Shown here: positions 1 through 8,438 of the stretch, piece by piece | How positions within the stretch are numbered: position 1 is the first letter of the stretch | How the letters are laid out: the number at the start of each line of letters is the position of its first letter | NCBI GenBank assembly: GCA_947625675.1 | Contig: CANQPH010000029.1 | Span: forward strand, 1-38,318 | Reading direction: 5' to 3' | DNA: 38,318 nt | Source: an uncultured Acetatifactor sp. | GTDB lineage: Bacteria > Bacillota > Clostridia > Lachnospirales > Lachnospiraceae | The notes under the pieces: generated by a model | What the model was told of the DNA's origin: nothing | What the model saw: only the letters and a program-made list of their open reading frames with translations | Database searches by the model: none | Translations under genes and position numbers: made by a program

Positions 1-1
1 C

Positions 2-523
2 AATAACGTGACCCTGTACCAGGGGGTGACCCTGGGGGGCACCGGCAAGGAGCACGGCAAGCGGCATCCCACCATTGAGGATAACGTGATGATCAGCGCC
101 GGGGCCAAGGTGCTGGGATCTTTCACCATAGGGGCCAACTCCAAGATCGGGGCGGGAAGCGTGGTGCTAAGCGAGGTGCCTCCGAATTCCACCGTGGTAG
201 GGGTGCCGGGCCGGGTGGTGAAGCGTAATAACCAGGCCCTGCCAAGGGAGACCATGAACCAGACGGATCTGCCGGATCCGGTGCGGGAGGACATCCTCTG
301 TCTGCAGCAGGCCAACACCGAACTGGTGAACCGCCTGCTTAATATGGAAGACGAGGTGCGCCTGCTGCGCAGGGAGCTGCAGAAGCAGAAGGATGCGGAG
401 GCTTCGGAAACGCAAAGGGAAGCGGAGACACCACAGATGCTGAAAGACGCCGAGCCGCCGGGGACGCAAAGGGAAGCAGAGGTGTTGCAGACGAAGAAAA
501 GCGCAGAAATGCCGGGAATGTAG
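2..523 (+). CDS. cysE: serine O-acetyltransferase, C-terminal part (5' end outside window)
   Basis: Serine O-acetyltransferase makes O-acetylserine from serine and acetyl-CoA, the first step of cysteine synthesis in the cytoplasm. Only the C-terminal part is here and the frame is open at the left edge. Visible are the end of the left-handed beta-helix (hexapeptide repeats such as [20 protein letters not shown], then [13 protein letters not shown] and the [14 protein letters not shown] turn) that forms the active site. After about residue 75 of the fragment comes a charged helical stretch and a long low-complexity Glu/Gln/Pro tail that ordinary family members lack. The tail carries 54-nt repeats and stops at a TAG. 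The frame stays open for 31 more codons beyond it (see the 524-619 entry). It is followed by cysS, the usual Firmicutes order, so cysteine synthesis and cysteine charging are linked. Identity is secure; the true C-terminus is uncertain. Confidence 0.9.
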   Translation, partial: NNVTLYQGVTLGGTGKEHGKRHPTIEDNVMISAGAKVLGSFTIGANSKIGAGSVVLSEVPPNSTVVGVPGRVVKRNNQALPRETMNQTDLPDPVREDILCLQQANTELVNRLLNMEDEVRLLRRELQKQKDAEASETQREAETPQMLKDAEPPGTQREAEVLQTKKSAEMPGM

Positions 524-577
524 GAAGTTGCGGAAGTGCCGCAGATGCCGGGAACGCAGAAAGCAGCGGAGCCGCCG
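410..577 (+). repeat. 54-nt degenerate tandem repeat in the cysE tail
   Basis: Units begin at 410, 464 and 518, each opening with an ACG-CAA/CAG (Thr-Gln) codon pair or its derivative and reading T-Q-x-x-A-E in protein. The third unit begins ATG TAG where the others have Thr-Gln. A further partial motif (PGTQKAAE) follows at about 548-571. The period is a multiple of three, so copy-number change would keep the cysE frame. Confidence 0.7.
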
Positions 578-619
578 GAAGCCCCGATAGAATCGGAAAA
601 CAGGAGGACAATACAATGA
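524..619 (+). other. open frame beyond the cysE amber codon (stranded tail)
   Basis: Directly after the cysE TAG (521-523), the same frame continues for 31 sense codons with the same Glu/Pro/Gln composition and ends in a TGA (617-619) that overlaps the cysS ATG as ATGA. The repeat pattern P-G-T-Q-x-x-A-E on both sides shows that the TAG stands where a Gln codon (CAG) is expected. The simplest reading is a C-to-T nonsense change that shortened a dispensable tail; amber readthrough is a less likely alternative. Confidence 0.6.
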
Positions 620-2058
620 GCATTCAAATATACAATACTTTAAGCAAATCCAAGGAGGACTTCGTGCCCATAGAGCCGGGCAAGGTGAAGATGTACGTCT
701 GCGGGCCCACCGTGTACAATTACATCCACATCGGCAACGCCCGCCCCATGATCGTCTTTGACACCGTGCGGCGCTACCTGGAGCACAAGGGCTACGAGGT
801 CAATTATGTGTCCAACTTCACGGACGTGGATGACAAGATCATCAAAAAAGCCAACGAGGAGGGCGTGGATTCCGAGGTGATTTCTCAGCGTTTCATTGCG
901 GAATGCAAGAAAGATATGCAGGCCCTGAACGTGAAGCCCGCCACCACCCATCCCCAGGCCACCCAGGAGATCGATGGAATGCTGGAAATGATCGAGACCC
1001 TGATCCACAAGAACCACGCTTATCCTGTTCCGGACGGCACGGTGTATTTCCGGACCAGAAGCTTTCCGGGCTATGGCAAGCTGTCCCACAAGAATCTGGA
1101 CGACCTTCGGGGAGGAAACCGCTCCCTTCTGGTCACCGGGGAGGATCAAAAGGAGGATCCCCTGGATTTCGTGCTTTGGAAGCCCAAGAAGGAGGGAGAG
1201 CCCAGCTGGGAGTCTCCCTGGTGCGACGGTCGTCCGGGCTGGCATATCGAGTGCTCCGTCATGAGCAAGCGTTATCTGGGAGAGGAGATCGACATCCATG
1301 CCGGCGGGGAGGATCTGATCTTTCCCCATCATGAGAACGAGATCGCCCAGTCTGAGGCCGCCAACGGCAAGCCTTTTGCCAAATACTGGATGCACAACGC
1401 CTTCCTGAACATCGATAATCGGAAAATGTCCAAGTCGGCGGGAAATTTCTTTACCGTCCGGGAAATCCTGGAAAAATATGATCCCCAGGTCCTGCGCTTC
1501 TTCATGCTGTCCGCCCATTACAGGAGCCCCCTGAATTTCAGCGCCGAGCTGATGGAGGCGGCGAAAAACGGCTATGAGCGCATTGCGACCAGCGTGGAGA
1601 ACTTGAATTATTTGATCGGGAAAGGGGTTTCGGGAGAGCCGACGTCCTCCGAACGTTCCGGGGAATTGACGGAGGAGGAAAAAGAGCTGCTGCGGGAAGC
1701 GGCTTCCTATGAGGAAAAGTTTGACGAGGTCATGGATGACGACTTCAACACGGCAGACGCCCTTTCCGTGATCTTCGAACTGGTGAAATTCTGCAACACC
1801 AAGGCGGCGGAACCTCACAGCAAGGCTTTTTTGGAGGCCTTGAAGGCCAAAATCCTGGGCCTGGCGGATATCTGCGGCCTCATCGTGGAGAGGAAGGAAG
1901 AAATGCTGGACGAAGAGATCGAGGCCCTGATCGAGGAAAGGCAGGCGGCCAGAAAGGCCAAGAATTACGGCCGGGCGGATCAGATCCGCAGCGAGCTTCT
2001 GGAAAAGGGGATCCTCCTGGAGGATACCCGAGAAGGAGTGAAATGGAAGAGAGCGTAA
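616..2058 (+). CDS. cysS: cysteinyl-tRNA synthetase
   Basis: Class I aminoacyl-tRNA synthetase that charges tRNA-Cys with cysteine in the cytoplasm. At 480 aa it is close to the family's usual 460-480. Visible features are the HIGH-type motif H38-I-G-N, the KMSKS motif at residues 270-274, and the zinc site that selects cysteine (C29 in YVCGPT, C213 in WHIECS, H238 and E242 in HHENE). The C-terminal helical anticodon-binding part ends in ARKAKNYGRADQIRSEL, typical of the family. The ATG at 616 is preceded by AGGAGG at 602-607. It overlaps the extended cysE frame by ATGA and overlaps mrnC by 16 nt, so translational coupling through the operon is likely. Confidence 0.97.
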   Translation: MSIQIYNTLSKSKEDFVPIEPGKVKMYVCGPTVYNYIHIGNARPMIVFDTVRRYLEHKGYEVNYVSNFTDVDDKIIKKANEEGVDSEVISQRFIAECKKDMQALNVKPATTHPQATQEIDGMLEMIETLIHKNHAYPVPDGTVYFRTRSFPGYGKLSHKNLDDLRGGNRSLLVTGEDQKEDPLDFVLWKPKKEGEPSWESPWCDGRPGWHIECSVMSKRYLGEEIDIHAGGEDLIFPHHENEIAQSEAANGKPFAKYWMHNAFLNIDNRKMSKSAGNFFTVREILEKYDPQVLRFFMLSAHYRSPLNFSAELMEAAKNGYERIATSVENLNYLIGKGVSGEPTSSERSGELTEEEKELLREAASYEEKFDEVMDDDFNTADALSVIFELVKFCNTKAAEPHSKAFLEALKAKILGLADICGLIVERKEEMLDEEIEALIEERQAARKAKNYGRADQIRSELLEKGILLEDTREGVKWKRA

Positions 2059-2501
2059 AGGCTTCGGAAGGGCTTTTGGAACAGATTAGGCGATCCTTCG
2101 ATTGTCCTGGACAGGACGTGAGGACTTATTCTCCCCTGACCCTGGCTTATATCGGGGATGCGGTCTATGAATTGGTGCTCCGCACTGCGGTGGTTGACCA
2201 GGGCAATCGGCCTGTGAACGAGCTGAACAGGAGGGTCACCCGCCTCGTCAAGGCTCCCGCCCAGGCTCTGATGGCGGAGGCCCTGCTTCCTTCTCTGACG
2301 GAGGAGGAAGAGGAGGTTTATCGGCGGGGGCGCAACGCCAAGTCCTACACTTCGGCCAAGAACGCCACCCGGGGAGAATATCACAAGGCCACGGGCCTGG
2401 AAGCCCTGTTCGGCTACCTGTATTTGACGGACCGGATGGAGCGGGTGCTGGAGCTGATCCGCCGGGGCCTGGAAGCTGCGGGGCTGGCGCAGGAGAAATA
2501 A
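2043..2501 (+). CDS. mrnC: Mini-ribonuclease III
   Basis: Mini-RNase III is an RNase III-type endonuclease domain without the dsRNA-binding domain; in Bacillus it matures the 23S rRNA ends. The 152-aa length fits (about 140-150). The signature LTLAYIGDAVYELVLR near residues 32-47 contains the catalytic acidic cluster (D39), and the second acidic helix is ALFGYLYLTDRMERVLEL near residues 120-137. The start at 2043 lies inside cysS and has a GAAGGAG ribosome site just upstream. Position between cysS and rlmB matches the Firmicutes order and supports the call. Confidence 0.93.
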   Translation: MEESVKASEGLLEQIRRSFDCPGQDVRTYSPLTLAYIGDAVYELVLRTAVVDQGNRPVNELNRRVTRLVKAPAQALMAEALLPSLTEEEEEVYRRGRNAKSYTSAKNATRGEYHKATGLEALFGYLYLTDRMERVLELIRRGLEAAGLAQEK

Positions 2502-2514
2502 AGCGGCGGAGAGG

Positions 2515-3276
2515 ATGGATACTGCAATGGAGAGTTTGACGAATCAGGAATCTGTGATAGAAGGCAGGAACGCCGTGATCGAGGCATATCGTTCCGGCAA
2601 GCCCATCGACAAGCTTTTTGTCCTGGAGAACTGCCAGGACGGGCCGATTATGACCATCAAGCGGGAGGCGAAGAAGCACGGGACCCTGGTCAAGTACGTG
2701 ACCAGGGAACGGCTGGACCAGATGTCGGAGACCGGCAGGCACCAGGGCGTGATCGCTTACGCCGCAGCCTACGAATATGCGGAGGTGGAGGACATTTTGG
2801 CGGCACCCCGCAGGAAAGGGGAGGATCCTTTCCTGATCCTGCTGGACGGCATTGAGGATCCCCACAACCTGGGGGCCATCGTCCGCACCGCCAACCTGGC
2901 CGGAGCCCACGGGGTGATCCTTCCCAAGAACCGGGCGGCGGGACTGACGGCCGCAGTGGCCAAGGCTTCCGCAGGAGCGCTGAACTATACTCCCGTGGCC
3001 CGGGTCACCAACCTGGCCCAGACCATCGAGGATCTGAAAAAAGAGGGCTTGTGGTTCGTCTGTGCGGACATGGACGGCACCCTCATGTATGACCTGAATC
3101 TGAAGGGTCCCATAGGCCTTGTCATCGGCGGCGAAGGGGAGGGCGTGGGCCGGTTGGTGCGGGAAAAGTGCGACATGACGGCGGCCATACCCATGAAGGG
3201 GGATATCGATTCCCTCAACGCTTCTGTGGCGGCGGGAGTGCTGGCTTACGAGATCCTGCGCCAGAGAAGGGGCTGA
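2515..3276 (+). CDS. rlmB: 23S rRNA (guanosine-2'-O-)methyltransferase RlmB/TrmH family
   Basis: SpoU-family (SPOUT fold) methyltransferase that uses S-adenosylmethionine to methylate a ribose 2'-OH in 23S rRNA. The N-terminal substrate-binding domain (residues about 11-85, EGRNAVIEAYRSGKPIDKLF) is followed by the knotted catalytic domain: motif 1 DGIEDPHNLGAIVRTANLAG near residues 106-125, motif 2 GLVIGGEGEGVGRLV near 201-215 and motif 3 IPMKGDIDSLNASVAAGV near 224-241. An in-frame ATG at 2527 is an alternative start; 2515 is kept because GGAGAGG lies immediately upstream. The final codons are part of a 34-bp tandem repeat that runs on past the stop. Confidence 0.93.
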   Translation: MDTAMESLTNQESVIEGRNAVIEAYRSGKPIDKLFVLENCQDGPIMTIKREAKKHGTLVKYVTRERLDQMSETGRHQGVIAYAAAYEYAEVEDILAAPRRKGEDPFLILLDGIEDPHNLGAIVRTANLAGAHGVILPKNRAAGLTAAVAKASAGALNYTPVARVTNLAQTIEDLKKEGLWFVCADMDGTLMYDLNLKGPIGLVIGGEGEGVGRLVREKCDMTAAIPMKGDIDSLNASVAAGVLAYEILRQRRG

Positions 3277-3434
3277 GCCGGAGATGTATTGACGCCGGAG
3301 AAGGGCCTGAACCGGAGATGATGCGACACCGGAGGAGGAGTCGAATCTGAGTTGATGGGATCACGGAGAAAAGGCTGAACCGGAGATGACCTGGCATCGG
3401 GGAAAAGGCTGAGCCGGAGATGACGCCGGGAAAT
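3265..3434 (+). repeat. 34-bp tandem array (5 units) across the rlmB stop
   Basis: Five consecutive 34-bp units at 3265-3298, 3299-3332, 3333-3366, 3367-3400 and 3401-3434. The shared core is GGCTGARCCGGAGATGA; the third unit is the most decayed. The first unit includes the last codons and stop of rlmB, and the fifth runs into the upstream in-frame ATG of sigH. The array fills the gap where many Firmicutes carry yacP/rae1. Confidence 0.85.
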
Positions 3435-3462
3435 GGCCGGACGGGAGAAAGCGGGGGGCGAA

Positions 3463-4080
3463 ATGAAGGATAGGTATGGCGCTTACGAGGGCTGCACGGA
3501 GGAAGAGCTGATCGACCGTCTTCGGGGCGGAGAAGAAGGCATCATGGATTATATCTGTGACAAGTACAAAAATCTGGTGCGTAGCAAGGCCAAATCCATG
3601 TACATCCTGGGAGGGGACAACGAAGACTTGATTCAAGAGGGCATGATCGGGCTTTTCAAGGCCGTCCGGGATTATGACAGCGGACGGGATGCCAGTTTTG
3701 CCACCTTTGCGGATCTTTGCGTCAGCCGTCAGCTCTACACGGCGGTTCAGGCTTCCCGCCGCAAGAAGCATTTGCCCCTGAACACCTATGTTTCCTATTA
3801 TGCGGCGATGGAGCAGGAGGAAAAGGGAGAGACGGGACTTCTGGACACTTTGGGGGATTCCCTGGAGCAGAGCCCGGAAGACGCCTTCCTGGACAAGGAA
3901 CGGGTGGAATATCTGGAGAATGCGATCGACAGGGAACTCAGTCCTTTTGAAAAACAGGTGTTGGATCTGTATCTCACGGGAATGACTTATTCCCAGATCG
4001 CACGGGTGCTGGGAAGGGATGAAAAATCTACGGACAATGCGCTCCAAAGGTTGAAAACCAAGATACGCAGAATGCTGTGA
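3463..4080 (+). CDS. sigH: RNA polymerase sigma factor SigH (sigma-30, sporulation/stationary phase)
   Basis: Sigma-70 family factor that directs RNA polymerase to early sporulation and stationary-phase promoters. Region 2 is clear (YKNLVRSKAKSMYILGGDNE, DLIQEGMIGLFKAVRDYD, SFATFADLCVSRQLYTAV), and region 4 with its helix-turn-helix is LSPFEKQVLDLYLTGMTYSQIARVLGRDEKSTDNALQRLKTKIR. The wording KNLVRSKAKSMYILGGD and the cysS-mrnC-rlmB context identify SigH rather than an ECF factor. The ATG at 3463 (205 aa) is chosen because homologs have only a few residues before TEEELI and GGGGGGC lies upstream; an in-frame ATG at 3433 falls in the repeat array. A strong terminator follows at once. Confidence 0.92.
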   Translation: MKDRYGAYEGCTEEELIDRLRGGEEGIMDYICDKYKNLVRSKAKSMYILGGDNEDLIQEGMIGLFKAVRDYDSGRDASFATFADLCVSRQLYTAVQASRRKKHLPLNTYVSYYAAMEQEEKGETGLLDTLGDSLEQSPEDAFLDKERVEYLENAIDRELSPFEKQVLDLYLTGMTYSQIARVLGRDEKSTDNALQRLKTKIRRML

Positions 4081-4116
4081 CGGCGGTTGGATAAACCGCC
4101 GTTGTTTATATTCTTT
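4080..4116 (+). terminator. rho-independent terminator after sigH
   Basis: A 9-bp GC-rich perfect stem, ACGGCGGTT (4080-4088) with AACCGCCGT (4094-4102), 5-nt loop, then a T-rich tract. It overlaps the sigH stop codon and ends the cysE-sigH operon. Confidence 0.88.
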
Positions 4117-4141
4117 TAAGATTTCTATTCTTGTCTATTTC

Positions 4142-4170
4142 TTGACATTGTTTTTCCCTGGTCTTATAAT
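4142..4170 (+). promoter_or_regulatory. consensus sigma-A promoter of the RND efflux operon
   Basis: TTGACA (4142-4147), 17-bp spacer, TATAAT (4165-4170): both hexamers match consensus exactly at optimal spacing. Predicted transcription starts near 4177. Such a strong promoter next to an operator implies tight repression. Confidence 0.9.
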
Positions 4171-4181
4171 CGAATACGGTG

Positions 4182-4199
4182 ACCGACCGGCCGGTCGGT
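4182..4199. promoter_or_regulatory. 18-bp perfect palindrome, likely TetR operator
   Basis: ACCGACCGGCCGGTCGGT is a perfect inverted repeat starting about 5 bp after the predicted transcription start. Its type (GACCG...CGGTC) is typical of TetR-family repressors of efflux genes. The regulator encoded at 8439 is the obvious candidate, giving negative autoregulation of permease and repressor. The match to this specific protein is inferred. Confidence 0.8.
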
Positions 4200-4284
4200 T
4201 TTTGGAATCCGAAAGATCCAAAAGACATAAAAAGTGGTTTTGCGCAAAAAGCGCAGTGCCGCACTTTATGAAGGAGAATAGAGA

Positions 4285-7200
4285 ATGATTTCTAAATTCA
4301 GTGTAAAGAAGCCTTATACCGTTCTGGTGGGCGTGGTATTGGCCATTGTGCTGGGCGTGGTGTCCTTTACCAGGATGACCACGGATTTGCTGCCCAGCAT
4401 TACGCTTCCTTACGTGGTGGTGATGACGACCTACGTGGGAGCCAGCCCGGAGACCGTGGAGGCGGAGGTGACCCAGCCGGTGGAAGCCAGCATGGCCACG
4501 GTCAGCAACATCGAGGGAATCAATTCCGTTTCTTCGGAAAATTATTCCATGGTCATCCTGGAATTTTCCCAGTCCACCAATATGGATTCCGTTTCCCTGG
4601 AGATTCGGGAAAACCTGGATCAGATCAGTTCTTACTGGGACGATGCCATAGGAAGTCCCATCATCATGAAGCTGAATCCCGACATGCTGCCGGTCATGAT
4701 CGCCGCAGTGGGCGTGGAGGGCATGGACGCAGGGGAGATCAGTTCCTACGTGGAGGACGAGGTGGTGCCTGAGCTGGAAAGCCTGGAGGGAGTGGCCAGC
4801 GTCAGCGCCAGCGGGCTTCTGGACGAAAGCGTCAACGTGATTCTGAGCCAGGAGAAGATAGACAAGGTAAATGAGAAGATATTTGCGGCCATAGACGACC
4901 AGATGGCGGAAGCGGAAGAAGAACTGGCGGATGGCCTGCAGCAGATTGTGGACGGCCGGAAGGAGCTGGTGAACGGCCGGAAGGAACTGGAAAAAGGGCA
5001 GGAGGAACTGACGGAAGGCAAGGCCCAGTTGGAGGACGGCCAAAAACAGCTGGACGAGCAGAAGAATACCATCCTGACCCAGCTCGCCCAGACCAAGACC
5101 CAGTTATTGTCCGCCAAGGAGGTCGTGGATGCCTCGGTTCTGGCCATGACGGTCAGCGTCAGCACGATCCAGGGACTTCATTCCAATCTCCAGGAAGTGG
5201 ATGCGAGTCTGCCGCTGGTGGAGCAGGCGGTCGGCCTGATCGGGGAAGAGCAGGAGAAGATGCTGGGAGAAGCCGCCGGGGACGTGAGCCTTGGGGATTT
5301 GTCCGCCGGGGACGCCTTTTTTGACAGCATGAATCACTACACGCCTTCCGGAGATTTTACGGATTCCATTCAAAAATTGAAATCGGACATTATGGGAAGC
5401 GCCGCAGTAAAACAGATAGCGGGCACGAACGAAGCGTTGATTGGAAGGCTGAATGACGCAAATTGGGCGGATCCCGGCACTTTTGCGGAGGTGCGCAGGG
5501 ATTTGCTTCTGCTTCAGACTTCTCTTTCGGCCCAGCAGCAGATTCTGCAGTCTTCCATTGACGCTCTGACCGATGGAAAAAGCTATGAAGAGTACATCGA
5601 AGGGCTGAATACTTCCCTGCAGCAGCTGCAGCAACAGCAGAATACCGTGAATGCGGGTCTGGCGGCCGTGGAGCAGGGAGAACTTTCCGCCGCCATGGAG
5701 TTCGCCAACGCTTATACCCAGATGCAGCTGGGGATGTATCAAATGGAGATGGGCCAGGCCCAGATGGATGCTTCCAAGGCCCAGATTGAAAGCGGGGAAG
5801 CGCAGCTGGACGAGGCGGAGAAACAGGCTCTGGAGGGCCAGGAGCAGCTTGACGACGCCAAGGAACAGGCCTATGAAAGCGCAGATATGGGGAACATCCT
5901 GACGATAGACATGATTTCCGGCCTTTTGACGGCTCAGAATTTTTCCATGCCTGCGGGCTACGTGACGGAGGAAGGAATCGATTACCTGGTGCGGATCGGC
6001 GACCGGCCATCCACGGTGGAAGAGCTTCAGAAGCTGCCGTTGATGGATTTACATATGGACGGGGTGCCGGTGGTCACCCTGGGGGACGTGGCGGAGGTGT
6101 TTTACACGGACAATTCCGATGAAATATACACCAATGTCAACGGCAGCGCCGGTGTGATGTTGACCATCCAGAAGCAGACCGGATACTCCACCGGCGAGGT
6201 GTCCGACCGTCTGCTGGAACGCTTTGACCGCATGATGGAGGAAAATGAGGATCTTTCCTTGATCACCCTGATGGACCAGGGCGTTTACATCGATCTGGTC
6301 ATGGACTCCATCATCAACAATATCCTGTTTGGCGCTTTGCTGGCCATCCTGATCCTGATCCTTTTCCTGAAAGATTTGAGACCCACTCTGGTGGTGGCCT
6401 GCTCCATTCCTATCAGCCTGGTGACGGCCGTGGTGTGCATGTATTTCAGTGGCGTGACCCTGAACGTCATTTCCCTGTCCGGCCTGGCCCTGGGCATCGG
6501 TATGTTGGTGGACAATTCCATCGTGGTGATTGAGAACATTTACCGTATGAGGGGCGAGGGCATGTCCATGCAGGAGGCGGCCATCGAAGGCGCCAGGGAG
6601 GTGGCGGGCGCCATCATGGCCTCCACTTTGACCACCATCTGCGTCTTCCTGCCCATCGTGTTTACGGAGGGAATCACCAGGCAGCTTTTCGTGGACATGG
6701 GCCTGACCATCGCCTATTCCCTGCTGGCCAGCCTTTTCATCGCCCTGACGGTGGTGCCCGCCATGTCCTCCAAGATTTTGACCAAATCCAAGGAAAAGCG
6801 GGAAGGACGCTTTTTCCGGGGAATGTTGGATGTTTACGGTAAGACCTTGTCCCTCGCCCTGAAGGTGAAGCCTTTGGTGCTGCTTCTGGTGGTGGCGCTA
6901 TTGTTTGTCAGCGCCGTGGCCGCCATGAGCCGGGGCACAGCCTTTATGCCGGATATGGATTCCACCCAGCTGACGGTAAACGTCAGCATGGAGGAAGGCA
7001 CGCCCCTGTCCAAAACTGCAGAAGTGACGGACCAGGTGGTGGAACGGATCCTGGAGCTGGAAGATATTCAGGACGTGGGAGCCATGACCAGCGGTTCCTC
7101 CATGAGCCTGCTCACCGGTGGCGGCGGAGGTTCTACCAGTACCACGGTCTACGTGACCACCAGTGAAGAGAGATCTACCAGCAACGAGGCTTTGGCTGAG

Positions 7201-8433
7201 ATGATTCGGGAGAGAACTTCCGATCTGGAAGGGGATATCACCGTGGACAGCTCCAGCATGGATTTAAGCGCACTGGGCGGCAGCGGCATCTCCATCCAGG
7301 TGCAGGGGCGGGAACTGGACGAAATCCGACGGATCGCAGGCGAAGTGGCCGCAATCGTATCCGGAATCGAAGGAACGGAGAACGTGTCCGACGGCATGGA
7401 GGAATCCGACACGGAAATGCGCATCGTGGTGGACAAGGACAAGGCCGTGGAGTACGGTCTTACGGTGGCCCAGGTGTTCACGGAGGTATATGCCAGACTG
7501 GCGGAGGCTTCCAGCGCCACCACCCTGGTGTCCGCAGATAAGGATTACAATGTCTATGTGATGGATGGAAATGATCTGGAGCTGACCCGGGATCTGGTAA
7601 AGGGCATCGAACTGACGGGCACCGGGAAGGATGGAGAAAGCGTCACCCTCAAGCTGGAGGACATTGCGGACTTCCAGGATACGGAAGCCCTGCGCTCCAT
7701 CAGCCGGGCGGATCAAAACCGTTACGTGTCGGTGACGGCATCCATCGCCAAGGGCTATAACGTGGGCCTGGTTTCCGCAGATCTGGAAGAGGCCCTGCGG
7801 GATTACGAGGTGCCGGACGGCTACAAGCTGGTGTTTTCCGGGGAAAACGAGACCATCAACGATGCCATGGAACAGGTGGTTCTCATGCTTTTGCTGGCCC
7901 TGGTGTTCATGTACCTGATCATGGTGGCTCAGTTCCAGTCCCTGCTGTCGCCCTTCATCATTATGTTTACCATTCCGCTGGCCTTTACCGGAGGCTTCCT
8001 GGGGCTGTATTTGAGCGGAAGCGAGGTCAGCGTCATCGCCATGATCGGTTTCGTCATGCTGTCCGGTATCATCGTCAACAACGGCATCGTGCTCATCGAT
8101 TACATGAACCAGCTGCGGGAAAGCGGTATGCCAAAGCGTGAAGCCATTCTGACCGCCGGCCGCACCAGGCTGCGTCCCGTGCTGATGACGGCTTTGACCA
8201 CCATCCTGGCCCTGTCCACCATGGTTTTCAGCCATGACATGGGGTCCGAGATGGCGAGGCCCATGGCCGTGGTGACCATCGGCGGTCTGCTTTACGGAAC
8301 CCTGCTGACCCTGGTGGTGATCCCCTGCGTCTATGATTATTTCATCCGGGAACCCAAAAAGGACGGAGAAAGTGACGAGGGCAGGAAGAGAGGATTGTTG
8401 ACGGGGAAGCGGCTTGCCGCAAAGAGAGGTTGA
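4285..8433 (+). CDS. RND-superfamily efflux permease with large coiled-coil insertion
   Basis: Proton-driven RND exporter in the cytoplasmic membrane (AcrB/SwrC superfamily). TM1 is at residues about 12-31. The TM2-TM6 block begins near residue 670 with the proton-relay motif GIGMLVDNSIVVIEN (D743). The second half repeats the layout, with TM7 near 865-885 and TM8-TM12 from about 1195 (MIGFVMLSGIIVNNGIVLIDYM). At 1382 aa it is about 330 residues longer than AcrB. The extra length lies in the first extracytoplasmic loop (about 205-540): two coiled-coil stretches of ELxxGxxxL heptads (about 207-265 and 490-530) flank a helical region. Such extended RND proteins occur in Clostridia. No outer-membrane or fusion partner is encoded here, so the insert may replace an adaptor (inference). 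ATG at 4285 has AAGGAGA upstream. Substrate unknown. Confidence 0.93.
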   Translation: MISKFSVKKPYTVLVGVVLAIVLGVVSFTRMTTDLLPSITLPYVVVMTTYVGASPETVEAEVTQPVEASMATVSNIEGINSVSSENYSMVILEFSQSTNMDSVSLEIRENLDQISSYWDDAIGSPIIMKLNPDMLPVMIAAVGVEGMDAGEISSYVEDEVVPELESLEGVASVSASGLLDESVNVILSQEKIDKVNEKIFAAIDDQMAEAEEELADGLQQIVDGRKELVNGRKELEKGQEELTEGKAQLEDGQKQLDEQKNTILTQLAQTKTQLLSAKEVVDASVLAMTVSVSTIQGLHSNLQEVDASLPLVEQAVGLIGEEQEKMLGEAAGDVSLGDLSAGDAFFDSMNHYTPSGDFTDSIQKLKSDIMGSAAVKQIAGTNEALIGRLNDANWADPGTFAEVRRDLLLLQTSLSAQQQILQSSIDALTDGKSYEEYIEGLNTSLQQLQQQQNTVNAGLAAVEQGELSAAMEFANAYTQMQLGMYQMEMGQAQMDASKAQIESGEAQLDEAEKQALEGQEQLDDAKEQAYESADMGNILTIDMISGLLTAQNFSMPAGYVTEEGIDYLVRIGDRPSTVEELQKLPLMDLHMDGVPVVTLGDVAEVFYTDNSDEIYTNVNGSAGVMLTIQKQTGYSTGEVSDRLLERFDRMMEENEDLSLITLMDQGVYIDLVMDSIINNILFGALLAILILILFLKDLRPTLVVACSIPISLVTAVVCMYFSGVTLNVISLSGLALGIGMLVDNSIVVIENIYRMRGEGMSMQEAAIEGAREVAGAIMASTLTTICVFLPIVFTEGITRQLFVDMGLTIAYSLLASLFIALTVVPAMSSKILTKSKEKREGRFFRGMLDVYGKTLSLALKVKPLVLLLVVALLFVSAVAAMSRGTAFMPDMDSTQLTVNVSMEEGTPLSKTAEVTDQVVERILELEDIQDVGAMTSGSSMSLLTGGGGGSTSTTVYVTTSEERSTSNEALAEMIRERTSDLEGDITVDSSSMDLSALGGSGISIQVQGRELDEIRRIAGEVAAIVSGIEGTENVSDGMEESDTEMRIVVDKDKAVEYGLTVAQVFTEVYARLAEASSATTLVSADKDYNVYVMDGNDLELTRDLVKGIELTGTGKDGESVTLKLEDIADFQDTEALRSISRADQNRYVSVTASIAKGYNVGLVSADLEEALRDYEVPDGYKLVFSGENETINDAMEQVVLMLLLALVFMYLIMVAQFQSLLSPFIIMFTIPLAFTGGFLGLYLSGSEVSVIAMIGFVMLSGIIVNNGIVLIDYMNQLRESGMPKREAILTAGRTRLRPVLMTALTTILALSTMVFSHDMGSEMARPMAVVTIGGLLYGTLLTLVVIPCVYDYFIREPKKDGESDEGRKRGLLTGKRLAAKRG

Positions 8434-8438
8434 GAAGG

